Source of the DNA: Phycisphaeraceae bacterium
GTDB taxonomy: Bacteria > Planctomycetota > Phycisphaerae > Phycisphaerales > Phycisphaeraceae
Assembly: GCA_020850375.1 (NCBI GenBank)
Contig: JADZET010000185.1
Span: 1 to 20,712, forward strand
Direction of reading: 5' to 3'
Length of the DNA stretch: 20,712 nt
Below the pieces are notes generated by a model that worked only from the letters and a program-made list of their open reading frames with translations, made no database searches and was not told the origin of the DNA. The first letter of the stretch is position 1, and each line of letters starts with the position of its first letter. Positions 13,671-20,712 of the stretch are shown here, one piece after another. Made by a program: the position numbers and the translations under genes.

Positions 13671-15674
13671 ATGCGGATCACACTTCCCGACGGCAGCGTG
13701 AGAGAGTACGCCCAGGCGGTGACGGCGGGGCAGGTCGCGGCGGACATCGGCGCGGGGCTGGCCAAGGCGGCCATCGGCGCCAAGGTCGGCGGCGTGCTGA
13801 CGGACCTCAATCGCCCGATCACGGCCGACGCCACGCTGGCGATCGTGACCAAGCCGCGGCAGGACAAGCAGGGGCTGTCCAAGGGAGAGGTGGATCCCGA
13901 GGCGCTCTATCTGCTGCGGCATTCGACGGCCCACGTGATGGCCGAGGCGGTCTGCCGGTTGTGGCCGGACGCCAAGCTCGCCTATGGCCCGCCGGTCGAC
14001 AGCGGGTTCTATTACGACATCGCGCTCGAGACGCCGATCAGCAGCGATGACTTCCCGCGCATCGAGGCGGAGATGAAGAAGATCGTCGAGGAAAACCGGC
14101 CGTTCACACGCTACGAGCTGCCCCCGGAAGAGGGGATGAAGCGCCTCGAGGCCGAGGGGAACAAGTACAAGATCGACAACGCTCAACGGGCCATCACCGG
14201 CGGGGCGAAGAGTCTGTCGTGGTACGCCACGGGTCAGCCCAACACGAATTGGGAAGACCTGTGCATGGGGCCGCATGTGCCGGCGACGGGGGCGATCGCG
14301 GCGTTCAAGGTCACGTCGGTGGCCAGCTCGCACTGGCACGGCGACGTCAACTCCGATCGCTTCCAAAGGCTGTACGGGACGGCCTTCTTCAGCCAGGCGG
14401 ACCTCGAGCAGCACCAGAAGCTCCAGGAAGAAGCCAAGCAGCGCGATCATCGGCTGATCGGCACGAAGCTGGGCCTGTTCACGATCGACGAGCAGGTGGG
14501 CCAGGGGCTGATCCTCTGGAAAGCCAAGGGGGGGATGCTGCGGACGATCCTCGAGGATTTCCTGCGGGCCAAGCTCCTCGAGCTCGACTACAGCATCGTC
14601 TACACGCCGCACATCGGGAAGATCGATCTCTACAAGACCAGCGGGCATTACCCCTACTACGCGGACAGCCAGTTCCCGCCGATCAAGATGCGTGACTCGG
14701 ACGACGAGTACCTGCTCAAGCCGATGAACTGCCCGCATCACTGCAAGATCTTCGCCTCGGACCCGCACAGCTACCGCGACCTGCCAGTTAGGCTGGCGGA
14801 GTTCGGGACGGTGTATCGCTTCGAGCAGTCGGGGGAGCTGAGCGGCCTGACGCGCGTGCGCGGGTTCACGCAGGACGACGCGCACATCTTCTGCACGCAC
14901 GAGCAGGTGCCGGGCGAGTTCGCGGCGACCATCCAGCTCGTGCAGTTCGTCTTTAAGACGTTCGGGTTCGACGACGTGCACATCCGTCTGAGCCTGCGCG
15001 ATCCCTCGAGCGACAAGTACGTCGGCGACCCCCGGAATTGGGAAAGAGCCGAGAGCCAGCTCCGGCAGGTCCTGCGCGACCTGGGGATGAGCTTCACCGA
15101 GGCGGCGGGCGAGGCGGCGTTCTATGGGCCGAAGGTGGACTTTATCGTCCGCGACGTGATCGGGCGGAAGTGGCAGCTCGGGACGGTGCAGCTCGACTAC
15201 AACCTGCCCGAGCGTTTCAAGCTCGAGTACGTCGGACAGGACAACGCGGCACATCGGCCGGCGATGATCCACCGGGCGCCGTTCGGGTCGATGGAGCGAT
15301 TCACGGGGATCCTGATCGAGCACTACGCCGGGGCGTTCCCGCTGTGGATCTCGCCGGAGCAGTTCCGGGTGCTGCCGGTGAGCGACAAGTTCAACGAGTA
15401 CGCGATGAAGGTGCACGCGGCGATCAAGGGCGCTGATTTCCGGGGGAGAGCCGCGGTGGATCTCTCGAACGAGCGGGTCAATGCCAAGATCAAGGTGGCC
15501 CAGGACGACAAGGTGCCGTACATGCTCGTCGTCGGCGGGCGCGATCAGGAGGCGGGGGCGGTCTCGGTGCGCGACCGCGTGCGCGGCGACCTGGGGGCGA
15601 TGCCGCTGGCGGTGTTCATCGAGAAGGCGGGGCGTGAGATCGCCAGCCATGGGGTGGAGGTCGTTAAGGCGTAG
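13671..15674 (+). CDS. thrS: Threonyl-tRNA synthetase
   Basis: 667 residues; charges tRNA-Thr. ATG 13671 has GGAGG 4 bases upstream, and MRITLPDGSVREY is the usual start of the TGS domain (1-62). The frame opens earlier but only through the REP-like repeat. The editing domain (about 75-240) has HSTAHVMAEAV (His84, His88) and CMGPHVPATG (Cys198, His202). The class II catalytic core shows YLLKPMNCPHHCKIF (zinc Cys354), GTVYRFEQSGELSGLTRVRGFTQDDAHIF (motif 2; His405) and MIHRAPFGSMERFTGILIEHY (motif 3, zinc His). The C-terminal anticodon-binding domain follows (PLWISPEQFRVLPVSDKF onward). All key residues are present. It is preceded by a Thr-codon leader and terminator, implying attenuation by threonyl-tRNA supply, and followed 41 bp later by a phosphoesterase that may share its transcript. 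Confidence 0.98.
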   Translation: MRITLPDGSVREYAQAVTAGQVAADIGAGLAKAAIGAKVGGVLTDLNRPITADATLAIVTKPRQDKQGLSKGEVDPEALYLLRHSTAHVMAEAVCRLWPDAKLAYGPPVDSGFYYDIALETPISSDDFPRIEAEMKKIVEENRPFTRYELPPEEGMKRLEAEGNKYKIDNAQRAITGGAKSLSWYATGQPNTNWEDLCMGPHVPATGAIAAFKVTSVASSHWHGDVNSDRFQRLYGTAFFSQADLEQHQKLQEEAKQRDHRLIGTKLGLFTIDEQVGQGLILWKAKGGMLRTILEDFLRAKLLELDYSIVYTPHIGKIDLYKTSGHYPYYADSQFPPIKMRDSDDEYLLKPMNCPHHCKIFASDPHSYRDLPVRLAEFGTVYRFEQSGELSGLTRVRGFTQDDAHIFCTHEQVPGEFAATIQLVQFVFKTFGFDDVHIRLSLRDPSSDKYVGDPRNWERAESQLRQVLRDLGMSFTEAAGEAAFYGPKVDFIVRDVIGRKWQLGTVQLDYNLPERFKLEYVGQDNAAHRPAMIHRAPFGSMERFTGILIEHYAGAFPLWISPEQFRVLPVSDKFNEYAMKVHAAIKGADFRGRAAVDLSNERVNAKIKVAQDDKVPYMLVVGGRDQEAGAVSVRDRVRGDLGAMPLAVFIEKAGREIASHGVEVVKA

Positions 15675-15715
15675 AATGTGTTGGGCCGGTTCTGTTTGAG
15701 AGACAGGAGGCAGCG

Positions 15716-16705
15716 ATGGACCCTATTCACGAGCAGAGCGATCTGACGCGTCGGGATTTTCTTAAGGCGGCGGGCCTGGGCGCGGCGGCGTTGTCGGCGG
15801 GCTGTGCGCTGCCGACGAGCGCCAGGGCGCAGGCGGGAGCCGCCCCGGCGGTGGGCGCGGGCAAGCAGGCGTTCCGGGTGGTGCACATGACCGACGTGCA
15901 CCTCAAGCCCGAGCTCGACGCGGCCAAGGGGTTGGCGCAGTGCCTGGCGAAGATCCACGAGCTCTCGCCCCGGCCGGACTTCATCGTCGCCGGCGGGGAC
16001 ATGGTCGAGAGCGCGCTGCCGGGGGATTACGAGCAGGCCAAGCGCGTGTATGACCTGTTCACGAGCGTCGTCAAGGACTGCGACATCCCGATCAAGTACT
16101 GCGTGGGCAACCACGACATCTACGGCTGGAACTCCAAGGGCAAGCTGCCCACGACGGACCCGCTCTACGGGAAGAAGATGTTCCAGGAACGGCTGGGCGT
16201 GGAGGAATTGACTTACTCGTTCGAGCACAAGGGCTGGCAGTTCTTCGTGGTCGACGACCTGGCGCCGGGGCAGGAGCACCCCTACTTGGGGACGTTCGAC
16301 GAGAAGACGCTGCTGTTCCTCAAGCAGCGGATGGCGGCGACGATGACCCGGCCCAAGGCGGTGTTCACGCACGTGCCGCCGTTTAGCCTGGCGGTGGTCT
16401 ACTACCGTCCGCCGCAGGGCGAGGAGCTGCCGATCCCGGGGAACCTGGTGTGCCTCAACGCCTTCGAGATCGTCCGCCTGCTTGAGAAATACAAGGTCGA
16501 GCTGATGGCCTTCGGGCACCTGCACCAGAACGAGACGATCAAGTACCAGCACACCACGCACGTCGGCACCGGGGCGGTCTGCGGCAACTGGTGGAAGGGG
16601 CCGAACCTCGGCAGCAAGGAAGGCTTCAACGTGTTCGACTTCCGGGGGGACGGGACATTCGAGCAGAGGTACATGGATTATGGGTGGGTGGCGCGGAAGG
16701 CGTGA
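15716..16705 (+). CDS. Tat-exported calcineurin-like metallophosphoesterase
   Basis: 329 residues; ATG 15716 follows AGGAGG. The N-terminus is a Tat signal: TRRDFLKAAGLGAAALSAGC with the twin Arg at 12-13 and a likely cleavage after ARA-QA (about 38). The catalytic domain has the dimetal motifs D-x-H (Asp60, His62 in MTDVHLKPE), GGDMVES (Asp95), GNHD (131-134), a lone His in FTHVPPF (His219) and GHLH (267-270). The second motif reads GDMVE where many family members have GDxxD. It should hydrolyse a phosphomonoester or diester in the periplasm; the substrate is unknown, and planctomycetes have many paralogues. Cys30 lies in LSAGC, close to but not a good lipobox. It lies 41 bp after thrS, so it may be under the same attenuator. 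Confidence 0.92.
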   Translation: MDPIHEQSDLTRRDFLKAAGLGAAALSAGCALPTSARAQAGAAPAVGAGKQAFRVVHMTDVHLKPELDAAKGLAQCLAKIHELSPRPDFIVAGGDMVESALPGDYEQAKRVYDLFTSVVKDCDIPIKYCVGNHDIYGWNSKGKLPTTDPLYGKKMFQERLGVEELTYSFEHKGWQFFVVDDLAPGQEHPYLGTFDEKTLLFLKQRMAATMTRPKAVFTHVPPFSLAVVYYRPPQGEELPIPGNLVCLNAFEIVRLLEKYKVELMAFGHLHQNETIKYQHTTHVGTGAVCGNWWKGPNLGSKEGFNVFDFRGDGTFEQRYMDYGWVARKA

Positions 16706-16735
16706 GGCGGTTATTTGACGCTCAGGGCAAGATGA

Positions 16736-16756
16736 CCCAGGGACGCCGTCCCTGGG
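16736..16756. repeat. CCCAGGG-type hairpin upstream of the PEP-CTERM gene
   Basis: CCCAGGGAC (16736-16744) and GTCCCTGGG (16748-16756) form a perfect 9-bp stem with loop GCC. There is no T-tract, so it is not a standard terminator. It shares GACCCAGGG and CCCTGGGCTT with the terminator at 18106. The rest of the 170-bp gap shows no clear promoter. Confidence 0.65.
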
Positions 16757-16875
16757 CTTGGGATTCGCGTGCCGCCGTGCGCGGTGATGGCTATCGGACG
16801 CTGTTAAAAACCCGCTGATGTGGCATGTTCGTGCGGGCCGACGATGGAGGCATGTCCTTTTGCAGGAGTGCTTCC

Positions 16876-18063
16876 ATGGGTCGCGGTTATCTGCTGGCGG
16901 CGTGGCTTGGCGCGGTGATCGCCGTTCCGGCCTGGGCGACGGTGATGTATGACATCCAGAGGCTGGACGTGCCGGCGGAGATCGAGGCCATTGATTACAT
17001 CCGGGACATGGACGTCAATGATGCGGGCAAGATCATCGCGTCAGTACAGAATGGTCCGGCCGCACACGCCTTGGTTTGGAATCCTGGACAGCCGACGGGA
17101 GCGATCGCCCTGAGTCGTGGGGACTGGACGCACATGATGGTTGCGCTCAACAACGTCGGGCGCGGCGTGATCGGCACTTATCGCCTCGATGACAACCTGG
17201 CGATGTGGTCAGCTGATGGATCATTTGCGCTGGGCCCGATGGCGGAGGGTGACATAGACAGGCCCGCCAGCCCCATCGATGTGGGCATCTGGACGCCTTA
17301 CTTCCAGGCCTGGGACATCAACGACCACGGTGCCATCGTCGGCGGGGTTGAGACGCCGGAATGGGCTGGGTCGGAGTGGAGCGGTCCGATGTATCGGCCG
17401 GCGCTGATCGACACGGACGGATATGTGCATGTGCTGGATTCAGAGCGCGAACGTCAGGCCATTGTCACTTCGATCAACAACCACGGCCAGATGGCGGGCA
17501 TGGCCCGGGTGGTGGAAAACGCCATGCCGTGGCAGTTCGGCCTGGCCAGTTGGATGGTCTGGCCGAGTCTCGACGAGATGGTCCCGCCTTCCGAGCAGTA
17601 TGGCATCGCCTTGGACATCAACGACCGCGGGCAGATCGCAGGAATGATCACCGGCATGCTTCGTGATCCGGTGGTACTTGAATCCGATGGCGCCATGCGG
17701 GTGCTTGACATGAGTGATGCGGAATACGGTACGGCTAATGGCCAGAACGAATCCGACGTCGTCGTGGGCAAGCTTCAATTCCTGAATTGGTCCGATTGGA
17801 CTCACACGGATCGCGCCTTCGTCGATCGGCCGGACATCGGCACGCGGCTGTTGCAGAAGCTGATCGACCCGGCCCTGGGGTGGGACAGCTTGCAGCAGGC
17901 CTTCGCGGTAAACGAGTCGGGGCAGATCGTGGGCGTGGGCGAGTATGAGGGAGAACTATCGCTCTTCCTGGCCACGCCGATCCCCGAGCCGGGGGTGTGC
18001 CTGGCGGGAGTCATGGCGGGGGCGTGGTGGTTAGGGAGACGGCAGCGGGCGATGGAGGTGTAG
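16876..18063 (+). CDS. PEP-CTERM protein with HAF-type repeats
   Basis: 395 residues from ATG 16876, chosen because AGGAG lies 7 bases upstream; earlier in-frame ATGs at 16825 and 16852 lack good spacing. The N-terminus is a Sec signal (MGRGYLLAAWLGAVIAVPAW, cleaved near AWA-T). The mature part repeats a motif of about 45-65 residues: DMDVNDAGKIIASV, ALNNVGRGVIGTY, AWDINDHGAIVGGV, SINNHGQMAGMA, ALDINDRGQIAGMI and AFAVNESGQIVGVG, the HAF extracellular repeat, probably propeller-like. The C-terminus is PIPEPG, a hydrophobic stretch (VCLAGVMAGAWWLG) and RRQR, the tripartite PEP-CTERM sorting signal read by an exosortase. It should be exported, cleaved near PEP and moved to the surface or matrix. 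This links it with the XrtA-type deacetylase and glycosyltransferase 11 kb away. Third-position GC looks somewhat lower than in neighbouring genes. Confidence 0.9.
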   Translation: MGRGYLLAAWLGAVIAVPAWATVMYDIQRLDVPAEIEAIDYIRDMDVNDAGKIIASVQNGPAAHALVWNPGQPTGAIALSRGDWTHMMVALNNVGRGVIGTYRLDDNLAMWSADGSFALGPMAEGDIDRPASPIDVGIWTPYFQAWDINDHGAIVGGVETPEWAGSEWSGPMYRPALIDTDGYVHVLDSERERQAIVTSINNHGQMAGMARVVENAMPWQFGLASWMVWPSLDEMVPPSEQYGIALDINDRGQIAGMITGMLRDPVVLESDGAMRVLDMSDAEYGTANGQNESDVVVGKLQFLNWSDWTHTDRAFVDRPDIGTRLLQKLIDPALGWDSLQQAFAVNESGQIVGVGEYEGELSLFLATPIPEPGVCLAGVMAGAWWLGRRQRAMEV

Positions 18064-18105
18064 ACGCGCCGCGAAGATGAGCGTAATCGGGTGAAGAACA
18101 TCAGA

Positions 18106-18138
18106 CCCAGGGCCCGGAGGCCCTGGGCTTTGTTTTTT
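18106..18138 (+). terminator. Rho-independent terminator after the PEP-CTERM gene
   Basis: CCCAGGGCC (18106-18114) and GGCCCTGGG (18119-18127) form a perfect 9-bp stem with loop CGGA, followed by TTTGTTTTTT (18129-18138). It sits between convergent genes and has a T-tract on the + strand only. Confidence 0.88.
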
Positions 18139-18162
18139 CGGGGGCGTGCGGCGCGGCGGGAT

Positions 18163-19128
18163 TCAGCGCTTGGCGGGCGTGAGGATTCTTCGCGGGTTCT
18201 GCACGAGGTACTTGATGATCTTGTCGAAGGTGATGCCGGCCTTCATCAGGGCGGGGATGGTCTTGTGGACCATGTAGGCGTAGTCGCGCTCGCCGGTGTG
18301 GGGGTGCTGGCGCTGGGCCTCGTGCCAGATGGCGCCGTCGTCGTCGAACTCCCAGTTCACGTCGACGCTCAGGAGGATCTGGCCGCCGAAGCCGCGCTTC
18401 TCCCACTCGTGCAGGAGGTAGACCAGGTCGTCCCAGGGGGTGTCGAACTCGAAGCCGAAGTTGTTGTGCAGGAGGTTGCCGCCGGCCCGCAGGACCTCGG
18501 TGAGGTAGTCGGCCTCCTGTTCGCGGGTGCGTTTCTCCCAGCCGAACTCGGCCTCGACGTGGGCGAAGAAGATCTTGGTCAGGTCCACGCCCTGCTCGAG
18601 GAGGTAGCGCATCTGCTCCCGGGCCCCGGCGCAGGAGTGCACGCCGATGGGCACGCCCAGCTCGCGCTGGACCTTGGCGGCGGCGCGGAAGCTCTGACGC
18701 TCCCAGGGCGTGAGGTTCTGGTCGTTGCTGGCGATGCGGATCATGCCGGCCCGCACTTTGCCCTCGTAGCCCTCGAAGCCCTCGGTCAGGTGCTTGCGCA
18801 TGCGCTGGACCATGCCCTGCTCGTCGAGGGAGCGCACCTCAGGGGGGGCGGTTTCCTCGAGGTAGTGGCCGGTGGAGAGGACGACGTTGATCTGGGGAAC
18901 CTGCTGATTAGCCGCGATGATCTTGGCCACGTCGGGCCAGGGGCGGGCGTCGCAGAGGGTGTGGACGCCGGCGGCGGCGGCCTTTTGCAGCAGCTTGACC
19001 TGGTAGGCCATGCCGGCCTCCTGGAGGTGAGGCTGTTTGCGATAGGGGAAACAGAGGCACTCGTGCATGAGGGTCATGCCGAGCTGCTCGGGCGTGACGG
19101 AGCCGAGGGCGGTGGGGATGGCGGGCAT
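18163..19128 (-). CDS. Phosphotriesterase-family (PTE-like) protein with altered metal ligands
   Basis: 321 residues from ATG 19128, with AGGAGA about 6 bases upstream. The fold pattern is that of the phosphotriesterase-related amidohydrolases: GMTLMHECLCF near the N-terminus, VRAGMIRIAS, LTPWERQSFRAAA, PIGVHSCAG (His164), IFFAHVEA (His190), NLLHNNFGFEF, QILLSVDVNW (Asp256) and the terminal NPRRILTP. In the family the first motif is H-x-H and the bridging residue is a carbamylated Lys in I-K-I-A. Here the second His is Cys24 and the Lys is Arg131, so two of the six usual ligands are changed. The enzyme may be mononuclear, use another metal, or have lost hydrolase activity. It lies 82 bp after gltD on the same strand. 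Confidence 0.85.
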   Translation of the reverse strand: MPAIPTALGSVTPEQLGMTLMHECLCFPYRKQPHLQEAGMAYQVKLLQKAAAAGVHTLCDARPWPDVAKIIAANQQVPQINVVLSTGHYLEETAPPEVRSLDEQGMVQRMRKHLTEGFEGYEGKVRAGMIRIASNDQNLTPWERQSFRAAAKVQRELGVPIGVHSCAGAREQMRYLLEQGVDLTKIFFAHVEAEFGWEKRTREQEADYLTEVLRAGGNLLHNNFGFEFDTPWDDLVYLLHEWEKRGFGGQILLSVDVNWEFDDDGAIWHEAQRQHPHTGERDYAYMVHKTIPALMKAGITFDKIIKYLVQNPRRILTPAKR

Positions 19129-19210
19129 GGGGCGTCTCCTATCGATCAGGAGGCTACCGCCAGCGAGGCTAATCCACAACACGATCCATCCACCGAGTGT
19201 TCACGGACGT

Positions 19211-20677
<1,467 letters not shown>

Positions 20678-20712
20678 GGCTGACCTCCTGCATTTCCGAC
20701 GAAGCGGCCGGC

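Noticed and set aside
13401..15650. A 749-residue open frame on the minus strand opposite thrS
   Set aside because: It mirrors the codon structure of thrS, is Arg/His/Pro-rich without domains, and results from high GC in the third position.

Overview
This is a high-GC bacterial chromosome segment with 17 protein genes (the first cut by the left edge), one Thr-rich leader peptide and one tRNA. The mix points to a planctomycete, probably Phycisphaerae-like. It includes an FGly-type sulfatase, two enzymes typical of the exosortase XrtA/PEP-CTERM exopolysaccharide system, a PEP-CTERM protein with HAF repeats, an orphan outer-membrane barrel-like protein, and REP-like hairpins between genes. This assignment is inference from gene content; there is no rRNA or marker phylogeny in the window.

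Layout. 1-4040 (+ strand): the end of a membrane acyltransferase, a sulfatase, a predicted outer-membrane beta-barrel protein and ribulose-phosphate 3-epimerase (rpe). 4095-4346: tRNA-Gln(CTG) with its own promoter and terminator. 4418-6665: a convergent pair, an XrtA-type polysaccharide deacetylase (+) and an XrtA-type glycosyltransferase (-). 6878-8884 (+): a GNAT acetyltransferase and an unrecognised two-part protein. 8910-11750 (-): trmB, a PrcB-domain lipoprotein and two SAM methyltransferases, closely spaced. 11830-13320 (+): a GH4 alpha-galactosidase-like enzyme. 13358-16705 (+): a regulated thrS leader, thrS and a Tat-exported phosphoesterase. 16876-18138 (+): a PEP-CTERM/HAF-repeat protein with a strong terminator. 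18163-20677 (-): gltD followed by a phosphotriesterase-like protein.

The most notable element is the 350-bp gap before thrS. It encodes a 28-residue leader peptide with seven consecutive Thr codons (ten Thr in all), followed by a 10-bp GC hairpin with a T-tract and by competing pairings that would prevent that hairpin. This is the architecture of ribosome-mediated transcription attenuation, as at thrABC in enterobacteria, but placed in front of threonyl-tRNA synthetase in a planctomycete-like genome. Between attenuator and thrS lies an inverted pair of REP-like hairpins with compensatory changes.

The deacetylase, glycosyltransferase, acyltransferase and perhaps the sulfatase could act on one extracellular polysaccharide, with the PEP-CTERM protein as a cargo of the associated sorting system. 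The exosortase itself is not in the window. The rest is ordinary central and translational metabolism.
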